NCBI GenBank assembly: GCA_021413535.1
Contig: JAIOQF010000268.1
Coordinates: forward strand, 1-5,726
Direction: 5' to 3'
From: Verrucomicrobiota bacterium
Lineage (GTDB): Bacteria; Verrucomicrobiota; Verrucomicrobiia; Verrucomicrobiales; Verrucomicrobiaceae
DNA length: 5,726 nucleotides
Part shown: piece by piece, positions 1-5,726 of the stretch
Layout of the letters: every line of letters begins with the position of its first letter
Numbering within the stretch: position 1 is the stretch's first letter
Translations under genes and position numbers: made by a program
The notes under the pieces: model-generated
What the model saw: the letters and a program-made list of their open reading frames with translations, nothing else
Database searches by the model: none
Told to the model about the DNA's origin: nothing

Positions 1-435
1 GATCATCATGCCAGTGTGGTGAGAGATCTGCCGTTGCAATGTCAGGACGTGGATCAAGCCCAGGCCGCATTGCTCAAGGACTTGCGCCAGCGCGGCCTGC
101 TCGATGAAACACTCGTGGTCTGGGGCGGCGAATTTGGTCGCACGGTTTACTGTCAGGGTGAATTGACGAAGACGCAGTATGGTCGCGATCATCATCCGCG
201 CTGCTTCTCCGTCTGGCTGGCTGGTGGTGGTATCAAGGGTGGCATCTCCTACGGTCAGACCGATGAATTTTCTTATAACATCGTCGAGAACCGCCTCTCC
301 GCGCACGATCTCCACGCCACCATGCTGCATTGCCTGGGCATCAACCACGAACGGCTTACTTATAAAACTCAGGGTCTCGATATGAAGCTTACCGGTGTCG
401 AAGCCGTCAGGGTGGTGAAAGAAATTCTGACGTGA
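1..435 (+). CDS. DUF1501 family protein, C-terminal part (5' end outside window)
   Basis: The frame is open from base 1 (Asp-His-His...) to a TGA at 433-435, giving 144 codons. The GTG at base 16 is only an internal codon. The protein shows the end of the DUF1501 domain (sulfatase / alkaline-phosphatase-like fold): an opening DHH, then 'DETLVVWGGEFGRT' at about residues 36-49, 'GRDHHPRCFSVWLAGGGIKGG' at about 61-81, 'TDEFSYNIVE' at about 87-96, 'HDLHATMLHCLGINHERL' at about 102-119, and the closing 'LTGVEAVRVVKEIL'. The Asp/His-rich motifs resemble metal-ligand motifs of the superfamily, but no enzymatic activity is established for DUF1501. Family members usually carry a Tat signal and are often encoded beside DUF1549/DUF1553 (PSD1-type) proteins in Planctomycetes and Verrucomicrobia; the N-terminus and upstream neighbour are not in this window. 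The gene converges with the ABC genes and is probably functionally unrelated to them. Family assignment is secure; function is unknown. Confidence 0.9.
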   Translation, partial: DHHASVVRDLPLQCQDVDQAQAALLKDLRQRGLLDETLVVWGGEFGRTVYCQGELTKTQYGRDHHPRCFSVWLAGGGIKGGISYGQTDEFSYNIVENRLSAHDLHATMLHCLGINHERLTYKTQGLDMKLTGVEAVRVVKEILT

Positions 436-492
436 TTGCTTTTGAGTCCGACCAGAATATCCGCGCAATCCAGGCTGCAAATCTTGGGCCAC

Positions 493-2229
493 TCACCCCT
501 GTATTTTCTCTTCTTGGAAACTGAGCTTCACCAGCTCCGCATAATAATTGCAGGACGTTATCAGCTCTGCGTGCGGGCCGTGTGCCAGCACCCGGCCTTC
601 GCGCATCACATAAATCCGGTCTGCATGACGGACGGTGCTGAGCCGATGCGCGATGACCAGACAAGTGCGGTTTGCACGTAAATGATCAATGGCCTGTTGA
701 ATGAGTCGTTCACTTTTGTTGTCAACGGCGCTGGTGGCTTCATCGAGCAATAAGATCGGCGCGTTTTTGAGAAAGGCGCGAGCGATGGAGATGCGCTGTT
801 TCTCCCCGCCGCTGAGTCTAGACCCGCGTTCGCCGACGGTCGCGTCGAGCTGTCCGTCCATGCGCTCGACGAATTCCTTCGCGCAGGCCTGTTCCAGCGC
901 GCTCCATAATTCTTCATCGGTCGCGTCCGGCTTTCCGAGCAGCAAGTTCTCGCGGATGGTCTGGTTGAACAAGTAACTCTCTTGCGTGACGAAGCCGAGC
1001 GCATCGCGCAGGCTGGCCTTGTTCAAATCGTGAATGGATTTTCCGTCGAGCGTGATGGTGCCGCTCTCGCACTCGTAAAAACGCGTGAGTAGTTGGAAGA
1101 TGGTGGACTTGCCAGCACCAGTCGCGCCGACGAACGCGACCGTCTGCCGCGGCAGCACGACGATGTTCAAATCGCTCACGGTGGGTCGCGATCCGTCATA
1201 ACGGAAGCTGACATTCTCGAAGCGGACTTCGCCGCGAACCTCTTTGATTTGCTCGCCGCGTTTTAGATCTTCCGCATCGTCCAGTTCGAGGATGTCGAAG
1301 ATGCGTCGTGCGCAGGCCAGGCCGGTGACGAAGGTTTGATTAATGCCGTGCATGCGACCGATCGGCTCATACAACATGCCGATGAGCAGCAGGAACTGGC
1401 CGAGCTGACCAATGGTGATTTCGCCCTGGATGGCCCACCAGGCGCCAAAGCTCATCAACAAGACCACTCCGCTGTCGCCCATCAAACCCATGCCCGGCGC
1501 ATACACGGCCCACGCCCGCTGCAGCTTGGTCTGGCGTTCGCGATAGTGGCCGCTGCTCTCGTTGAAGTCCTGCTGCGTCTGATCTTCAAGGGTGTAGCTC
1601 TTGATCTGCCTGATCCCGGCGATGTTGTCATGCAGGAGCGTATTCAACCCGCTCGCGGCCTCTCGCGCCTCGCGAGCCCGGGGTGAAACCCAACGGGCAT
1701 AAATCCATCCGCCTGCGGCGATGAGCGGCATCGGCAGCATGATCACCAGCGCCAGCTTCCAGTGCAGATAGAACATCACGCCCGCAGTCAGCAACACTTG
1801 GAGCACGGCGGGGGCACCTTGATCCACGCCGTCGAGAATCACGCGCTGCGTCGCCGGGACATCGTCCGACATGCGGGTGAGGATGTCGCCCGTGCTCTGC
1901 CGGTCGAACCACTTGAGCGGCAGATGCTGGATCCGATCATGAAGCTGCGAACGAAGATCGTAAGTCATGCGCAATTCGAAGGCGTTGTTGGCCAGCGTGC
2001 GCATTGAATAAAAAATCTGCCGCAGGACGAAAGCACCCCACGCCAGCAAAGCGGCCGGCAGGATCTGATCGATTTTTTTGTGCGGGATGATGTCGTCGAG
2101 AAACCACTGGGTCACGCCGGGAAAGACAAATCCAAGCAGAGTTCCCGCAATCGCCATTCCTAGTCCGAGCGCGATCCGTCGCGGATAACGCGCCATGAAG
2201 CGCAGGAGCAGACGGGCGGGGGAAGTCAT
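493..2229 (-). CDS. ABC exporter half-transporter (MsbA/LmrA-like), fused membrane and ATPase domains
   Basis: This 578-residue half-transporter is expected to act as a dimer in the inner membrane and export a lipid, drug or peptide by ATP hydrolysis; the substrate cannot be read from sequence. Six hydrophobic segments lie at about residues 18-40, 56-78, 138-156, 158-178, 244-265 and 272-290. The ATPase domain runs from about 335 to 575 and is complete: A-loop Tyr344, Walker A GATGAGKS (368-375), Q-loop Gln416, X-loop VGERG (465-469) typical of exporters, signature LSGGE (472-476), Walker B ILLLDEA with Glu497, and H-loop His528. Length matches MsbA (about 580). The ATG at 2227-2229 lies 13 bp after the stop of the upstream FHA-ABC gene. 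There is no well-placed Shine-Dalgarno (a GAGAGG lies about 20 bases away, too far), so translation may be coupled to the upstream gene. Met12 is an alternative start, but would begin just before the first membrane segment. Confidence 0.95.
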   Translation of the reverse strand: MTSPARLLLRFMARYPRRIALGLGMAIAGTLLGFVFPGVTQWFLDDIIPHKKIDQILPAALLAWGAFVLRQIFYSMRTLANNAFELRMTYDLRSQLHDRIQHLPLKWFDRQSTGDILTRMSDDVPATQRVILDGVDQGAPAVLQVLLTAGVMFYLHWKLALVIMLPMPLIAAGGWIYARWVSPRAREAREAASGLNTLLHDNIAGIRQIKSYTLEDQTQQDFNESSGHYRERQTKLQRAWAVYAPGMGLMGDSGVVLLMSFGAWWAIQGEITIGQLGQFLLLIGMLYEPIGRMHGINQTFVTGLACARRIFDILELDDAEDLKRGEQIKEVRGEVRFENVSFRYDGSRPTVSDLNIVVLPRQTVAFVGATGAGKSTIFQLLTRFYECESGTITLDGKSIHDLNKASLRDALGFVTQESYLFNQTIRENLLLGKPDATDEELWSALEQACAKEFVERMDGQLDATVGERGSRLSGGEKQRISIARAFLKNAPILLLDEATSAVDNKSERLIQQAIDHLRANRTCLVIAHRLSTVRHADRIYVMREGRVLAHGPHAELITSCNYYAELVKLSFQEEKIQG

Positions 2230-2242
2230 TAGTAAGAAAATA

Positions 2243-4594
2243 TTATTTACCTCTCAGCCGTCCGGTCAATCCCAGCAGCGCGCTACCGTAGCAGACAACC
2301 ACCCAACCGCTAATAATTGCCAGCAAAAGCGGCATGGGCACGCTCGCAAATATTTCCGGACGGGCGATTACGATTACGCTGAAGATAATCAGTGAAATGA
2401 AGATAAGCACCACCCACGTGACCGCCTGGGTTTCCGTCCGCACCCTCGCTGAAATGGCCAGGCCAGTCGCGACTCCCGCCAGCACTGCTCCATACAACGC
2501 CGCCAGCCGCAGACCGATCGCGATGCCTAACGCCGTGAGCGCGCTCGCGCTGGCGTCGGACACATAGGCTTTTTTTTCGCTGGGCTCAGTTGCATCAAGG
2601 AGGTTCTGGCCGGTTTCAAAAAATAATGCGGTGTCCAGCATGAGGTCCAATTTGGACTTGTATTTGCTTGGTTGCGCTCCAGCGGCTGGTGTCAGTCGCG
2701 CTTCCATCTTCTGATAGAACTCCGCGCGATTGAATTTGCCTGGATTAAAAACATGCGCTGACATGAGCATGAAGACGAGCAGCAGCAGCGCCTGAAGAGT
2801 CGTGATGAACGTAAGAAAGACGTATTTGCTCTGGAGATAGCTGTTCAGGCGCAGACCGCAGTTGCGCTCGCGTCGGAAGATAGCGATCTCGCGCACGATC
2901 TGCCGCGCGATATTGCTGCAGCCCAACCAGAGCGTGGCCACTACGCAGAAAAACATCCGCCGCATCGCATCTTCCAGCATGCAGCCGATGAGCAGGCCTA
3001 TGAATAGCGGTTGAGCAAGGAGGAGCAGCAGGTTGCGCGGGCGAGCCTGGAAGATGCTCCACTGGCGTCGCAACAGTATGAATATCTGACTGAGATAAGT
3101 CGTCCGATGCGGTCGCGATTTTTTGGCTGCCGTTGTTTCATTGGCAGGGGCGAGGTGAGCGAGCGGTTTGCTTCCAGCATGCGAGTTCTCGAACTCCTGC
3201 CGCCAGTCCGCGCCGGTTTTTGCTCCGGCGGCACTGATCTGTTGATGGATTTCTTCGAGGCTGTTTTTAACTTTGAACCAGATGTTAGCTTCATCGGGTG
3301 TGCCGTTGAAAATCAGCTGGCCGTCATGCAGGCAGCAGAGCTGGTCAAAGAGATAAGCGCCTCCACGCACCTGAGTGGCACACACTACCGTGCAGTCCAA
3401 GCTCGTAAGCCGACGCAACAGACCCATCAAATCAAACTCCGATTCGGGATCGAGACCATTCGATGGCTCGTCGAGAAACAGAACGCTGGGTTTGCTGAGA
3501 AGCTCCACGGCGATGGAGACACGTTTGCGCTGGCCGCTGGAGAGCTGGCTGATCCGCTCATGCTTGTGCGCTGACAAACCCATTCGCTCGATGGTCTCCT
3601 CCACGAGATCGATCATCGCTGCCCGCGGCGTGTTCGAGGGTAGTTTCAACCGGGCACTATGATTGATAACCTCGGTCACGGTGAGTTCACAGTGCACGAT
3701 GTCGTCCTGAGGCACGTAGCCGATGCCCGCCAGCGCCATCGCGCGCGGATCGTCGAGTTGCGCACCGTTAATATAAACCTGGCCGCTGGTTGCGGGATTC
3801 ACGCCGCACAGCGCATGCAACAGTGCGCCCTGACTCTGGCCGGAGTTGCCGATAATGCCGACAAACGAGCTCGGTGCGATATCTAGCGAGATATCATCGA
3901 GGACTTTGCGTCCGTCGCGCAGTTGCAGCGTAAGATTGCGCGCCTCCACCTTGGCTCCGCCATGACCAGCGACCAAACGCAGCGCCATGCCGGTAAATTC
4001 AAAGTTGTAACCTCCCAGGCGGAGGCGGTCGCCCACGATGAGCCGACGGCGGTCAAAGCGCTGGCCGTTGAGCAAGGTGCCGGTGCTGCTTTTATCGTTG
4101 GCGAAAATAACTCCGGGCGTGGTTTGCTCCAGTTCCAGGTGATTGCGCGAGATGCGTGAGTCATCGGGATCGAGTTGCACTTTGCCCGAGTCGCCCCAGA
4201 CCTCGCCGCTGGCCCGACCAACGATGATCTTGGAAATTCCGCGCAGGGGAATCTCGCTCGTCTCGCTCCCACCGAAGCGCGGCATCGAGGGCGTGACTCC
4301 GAAGCGGATGATGACTCCGCCGGGGAATCCGATGAGGTCGCCGTCTTCCAAGACGGCATCGACCGGGCAGGCGCGACCATTGAGCGACAGTGAGCGCGCT
4401 GCATCCGGCGAAGCCGCGCTGAGCAGCCAGGTGGATGCGCGCGGCTCCCAAGTCAGCGTCGCATGGTGCGGCTCCATCCCCGGTGCTGTGATCACCAGAT
4501 CAGCAGATGGCCCGGAGCCGATCTTGCTGGCAGATTTTTCCAGCGCGAAGGCGCGCAGCTCATCTTGGTTTCGGATGACTATGTTGCCGTTCAT
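2243..4594 (-). CDS. Tandem-FHA / ABC ATPase / ABC-2 membrane protein with degenerate Walker A and H-loop
   Basis: This 783-residue multidomain membrane protein resembles ABCG-like bacterial transporters with N-terminal FHA (phosphothreonine-binding) domains. FHA-1 (about 22-100) is degenerate: the usual Gly-Arg is Gly26-Ser27 and the Ser of SxxH is Glu41, though Asn72 remains. FHA-2 (about 118-202) looks intact, with G126-R127, S149/H152, the SSTGT stretch and Asn176. The ATPase domain (about 214-435) has Q-loop Gln296, signature LSSGQ (351-355), Walker B VLFLDEP with Glu376 and D-loop GLDP. However, Walker A reads GNSGQSQG (249-256; Gln255 in place of Lys) and the H-loop residue is Gln408. 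After a hydrophilic linker (440-500) come about six membrane segments (521-540, 547-566, 590-611, 684-713, 724-744, 755-775), with a hydrophilic insertion of about 70 residues after the third. The start is the ATG at 4592-4594; no Shine-Dalgarno is visible. It is probably the first gene of a two-gene operon. The architecture is secure; transport activity is doubtful. Confidence 0.92.
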   Translation of the reverse strand: MNGNIVIRNQDELRAFALEKSASKIGSGPSADLVITAPGMEPHHATLTWEPRASTWLLSAASPDAARSLSLNGRACPVDAVLEDGDLIGFPGGVIIRFGVTPSMPRFGGSETSEIPLRGISKIIVGRASGEVWGDSGKVQLDPDDSRISRNHLELEQTTPGVIFANDKSSTGTLLNGQRFDRRRLIVGDRLRLGGYNFEFTGMALRLVAGHGGAKVEARNLTLQLRDGRKVLDDISLDIAPSSFVGIIGNSGQSQGALLHALCGVNPATSGQVYINGAQLDDPRAMALAGIGYVPQDDIVHCELTVTEVINHSARLKLPSNTPRAAMIDLVEETIERMGLSAHKHERISQLSSGQRKRVSIAVELLSKPSVLFLDEPSNGLDPESEFDLMGLLRRLTSLDCTVVCATQVRGGAYLFDQLCCLHDGQLIFNGTPDEANIWFKVKNSLEEIHQQISAAGAKTGADWRQEFENSHAGSKPLAHLAPANETTAAKKSRPHRTTYLSQIFILLRRQWSIFQARPRNLLLLLAQPLFIGLLIGCMLEDAMRRMFFCVVATLWLGCSNIARQIVREIAIFRRERNCGLRLNSYLQSKYVFLTFITTLQALLLLVFMLMSAHVFNPGKFNRAEFYQKMEARLTPAAGAQPSKYKSKLDLMLDTALFFETGQNLLDATEPSEKKAYVSDASASALTALGIAIGLRLAALYGAVLAGVATGLAISARVRTETQAVTWVVLIFISLIIFSVIVIARPEIFASVPMPLLLAIISGWVVVCYGSALLGLTGRLRGK

Positions 4595-4664
4595 GCGCTG
4601 GGAGGCATTTGTTCGTCGCTGGCAGCAGGCTTTGCAAGCGGCGCGAGATGTCGCAAAATATGTT

Positions 4665-4694
4665 TTGGACGAAGCGCCATTGTCTGGTTAAAAT
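4665..4694 (+). promoter_or_regulatory. Candidate sigma70-type promoter for the glycine-zipper gene
   Basis: A TAAAAT hexamer at 4689-4694 matches the -10 consensus at five of six positions. TTGGAC at 4665-4670 keeps the TTG of a -35 box, with an 18-base spacer. It would give a leader of roughly 50 bases before the ATG at 4754. It lies inside the 159-bp divergent region 4595-4753, which must also drive the minus-strand ABC genes. The -35 match is weak, so the call rests mainly on the -10 and on position. Confidence 0.35.
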
Positions 4695-4753
4695 GCGCGT
4701 CTGCCGAGTTCACAGAATTTGGCTCGGTCAAACACACCAATACTTCTGACACC

Positions 4754-5389
4754 ATGAAAGCTTCCGTTTTTAACACCACTGCTGCGCTGACTGCCGCTGC
4801 TCTGCTCGCCAATTGCACCAACATCAAGGACGACCAGACCCGCACCCGCGCGGAAGGTGCCGGAGCCGGAGCACTGCTGGGCGCCGGGCTCGGAGCCATT
4901 ATCGGTAATCAACACGGTCGCGCCTGGGAGGGCGCTGCGATTGGCGGAGCGGTGGGAGCCCTCGGTGGTCTGGCCGTGGGAGATCACGTGGCCCGCAAGA
5001 AGGCGGCTTACAAGAATCAGGAAGCCTGGTTGAACGCTTGCATTGCGCAGGCGGAAAAAACCAACTCCCACGCCCGTTCCTACAACGCATCGTTGAGCAA
5101 TAAAATTTCCAGCCTTGAACAGAAAATCAAAGCCGCCAAGGCCAGCGGCAACAAAAGCGAACTGCAGAGCCTGAAGCGTTCCGCGCTCGCCCTTCAGAAC
5201 GAAACCAAGCAGGAGATCAAGACTGTGAACAGCGAGATCGCCGAGCAGAATCGCGCGCTCGACCAGGCCGGTAACGGCGGCAGCAGCATGACCCTGCGCA
5301 CGCAGGTGGGCGAACTCCGCAGCAACCAGTCTTCACTCAATCAAAACGAAACCAAAATCGCCGACCTGCTCCGTCGCATCGACGTTTGA
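4754..5389 (+). CDS. Glycine-zipper, coiled-coil envelope protein (probable lipoprotein)
   Basis: This is a 211-residue exported protein of unknown specific function. Residues 1-20 form a signal peptide (Lys2, then an Ala/Leu-rich core) ending LLANC, so Cys21 may be lipidated, although Asn just before the Cys departs from the usual Gly/Ala/Ser. Residues 35-77 are a Gly/Ala-rich glycine zipper with GxxxG spacing, like the Gly-zipper / Rickettsia 17-kDa surface antigen families, which associate with or insert into membranes. Residues about 85-210 are strongly hydrophilic (Lys, Glu, Gln, Ser, Asn) with heptad-like Leu/Ile spacing at about 114-130, 137-170 and 181-208, indicating an extended coiled coil. 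The frame is open upstream to 4463, but that extension overlaps the ABC gene and would bury the signal peptide, so the ATG at 4754 is chosen. No Shine-Dalgarno is seen. It is transcribed divergently from the ABC genes and is followed by another lipoprotein gene. A role in envelope structure is an inference. Confidence 0.85.
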   Translation: MKASVFNTTAALTAAALLANCTNIKDDQTRTRAEGAGAGALLGAGLGAIIGNQHGRAWEGAAIGGAVGALGGLAVGDHVARKKAAYKNQEAWLNACIAQAEKTNSHARSYNASLSNKISSLEQKIKAAKASGNKSELQSLKRSALALQNETKQEIKTVNSEIAEQNRALDQAGNGGSSMTLRTQVGELRSNQSSLNQNETKIADLLRRIDV

Positions 5390-5418
5390 TCGTTGAATTA
5401 ATTTCGAGCACCCCTGTT

Positions 5419-5424
5419 TAAAAT
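5419..5424 (+). promoter_or_regulatory. Candidate -10 element just before the small lipoprotein gene
   Basis: TAAAAT at 5419-5424 is the same hexamer as the candidate upstream of the preceding gene. Only 7 bases separate it from the ATG at 5432, so transcription would begin at or next to the start codon (a leaderless mRNA). TTGAAT at 5393-5398 could be a -35 box, but its 20-base spacer is long; a TG at 5415-5416 could act as a partial extended -10. The element is weak on its own, and the gene may instead be read through from 4754-5389. Confidence 0.3.
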
Positions 5425-5431
5425 CACCGCC

Positions 5432-5674
5432 ATGCACCGCCTGATCTTTCCCGCACTCGCCGCCACTTTGATGCTCACTTCCTGTGAGACCACCGGTGAT
5501 CCGTCTCAGGGCGGGCTCTTTGGCTGGTCATCGAACAAGGCTGATCAGCGCAGCGCGGCGTTGAATCAGCATCTTCAGGACGTCAATGCCGACACCGCCT
5601 ACCAGAAGGGCCGCAGTGCTGCGCTCGAACAGAAGAAGGCGCAGAAGCAGAGCGAGTTGAACGCCGTGCAATAA
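5432..5674 (+). CDS. Small lipoprotein, 80 residues
   Basis: The product is a short lipid-anchored protein of unknown function. Residues 1-17 form a signal peptide (MHR, then a hydrophobic core) ending in a good lipobox, LTSC, with Cys18 as the lipidation site. The mature part has about 62 residues: a short 'ETTGDPSQGGLFGW' segment after the Cys, then a charged Ala/Gln/Lys-rich stretch (about residues 35-80) that should form a helix or short coiled coil. I recognise the general type of small 'TSCETTGDP...GGLFGW' lipoproteins from Verrucomicrobia-like genomes, but know of no assigned role. The ATG at 5432 is the only start that gives an intact signal peptide. It follows the glycine-zipper gene by 42 bases on the same strand, so the two may be co-transcribed. 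Its TAA overlaps the ATG of the next frame. Confidence 0.85.
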   Translation: MHRLIFPALAATLMLTSCETTGDPSQGGLFGWSSNKADQRSAALNQHLQDVNADTAYQKGRSAALEQKKAQKQSELNAVQ

Positions 5675-5726
5675 TGGGCCAGCGCCGTCCAGCGAGGCTG
5701 CACCTGCTGTCGGCACTGGCGGTTTG
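5674..5726 (+). CDS. Possible start of a further gene, overlapping the lipoprotein stop (3' end outside window)
   Basis: The bases TAATG at 5672-5676 combine the lipoprotein stop with an ATG in the next frame. From 5674 there are 17 complete codons without a stop up to the window edge: MGQRRPARLHLLSALAV. An Arg-rich start (RR, R) followed by a hydrophobic Leu/Ala run looks like a signal peptide or membrane anchor. That fits a third exported protein translationally coupled to the lipoprotein gene. The frame is too short to identify a family, and an open run of 17 codons in GC-rich DNA is not strong evidence alone; the stop-start overlap and N-terminal character carry the call. Confidence 0.45.
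   Translation, partial: MGQRRPARLHLLSALAV

Noticed and set aside
3011..3574. 187-codon plus-strand frame antisense to the FHA-ABC gene
   Set aside because: It lies opposite well-conserved ABC ATPase and linker sequence, has no recognisable domain, and is the kind of shadow frame expected in GC-rich DNA.
3878..3895. Perfect 7-bp inverted repeat GATATCT/AGATATC with a 4-base loop
   Set aside because: It is inside the FHA-ABC coding region, where it encodes the repeated Asp-Ile of 'DISLDIA'; most likely a codon coincidence, with no T-run or regulatory context.
4595..4660. Minus-strand promoter for the ABC genes (TTGCAA with a weak ACAAAT)
   Set aside because: Both boxes are weak matches and the spacing (19) is long; a promoter must exist nearby but I cannot place it.
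4463..4753. Upstream extension of the glycine-zipper reading frame
   Set aside because: The extra 97 codons overlap the 5' end of the FHA-ABC gene, have no family resemblance, and would place the clear signal peptide in the middle of the protein.
4688..5071. 127-codon minus-strand frame opposite the glycine-zipper gene
   Set aside because: It has no family resemblance and overlaps a plus-strand gene with signal peptide, glycine zipper and coiled coil; treated as a shadow.
5381..5410. Possible terminator after the glycine-zipper gene
   Set aside because: Only short imperfect complementarity (CGACG...CGTTG) and an AT-rich AATTAATT, with no stable stem or T-run.

Overview
The window looks like a chromosomal segment from a Verrucomicrobiota or related PVC-superphylum bacterium. 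The reasons are a DUF1501 protein with the sequence style typical of that group, an FHA-fused ABC transporter, small 'TSCETTGDP'-type lipoproteins, moderately GC-rich coding sequence, and no clear Shine-Dalgarno sequence at any readable start. This assignment is an inference from protein style and not a database result.

Layout. Bases 1-435 (+) are the 3' end of a DUF1501 gene that begins outside the window. It converges across a 57-bp gap with a minus-strand pair of ABC transporter genes. In transcription order the pair is a 783-residue protein with two FHA domains, an ABC ATPase and an ABC-2-type membrane domain (4594 down to 2243), then, 13 bp later, a 578-residue MsbA/LmrA-type exporter half-transporter (2229 down to 493). 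The 159-bp region 4595-4753 is a divergent intergenic region. Beyond it, on the plus strand, are a 211-residue glycine-zipper/coiled-coil envelope protein (4754-5389), an 80-residue lipoprotein (5432-5674), and the first 17 codons of a further frame that overlaps the lipoprotein stop codon (TAATG at 5672-5676) and runs off the window.

How the genes may work together. Every gene here has an envelope or transport flavour. The most notable observation is in the FHA-ABC protein. Its nucleotide-binding domain keeps the Q-loop, signature and Walker B, but the Walker A lysine is glutamine, with the two flanking consensus residues also changed, and the H-loop histidine is glutamine. The adjacent exporter has all of its catalytic motifs. 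The FHA-ABC protein may therefore be a catalytically weak or dead, phosphopeptide-sensing ABC protein, or one half of an asymmetric transporter. The remaining genes look ordinary. I see no mobile element, CRISPR array, RNA gene or convincing terminator.
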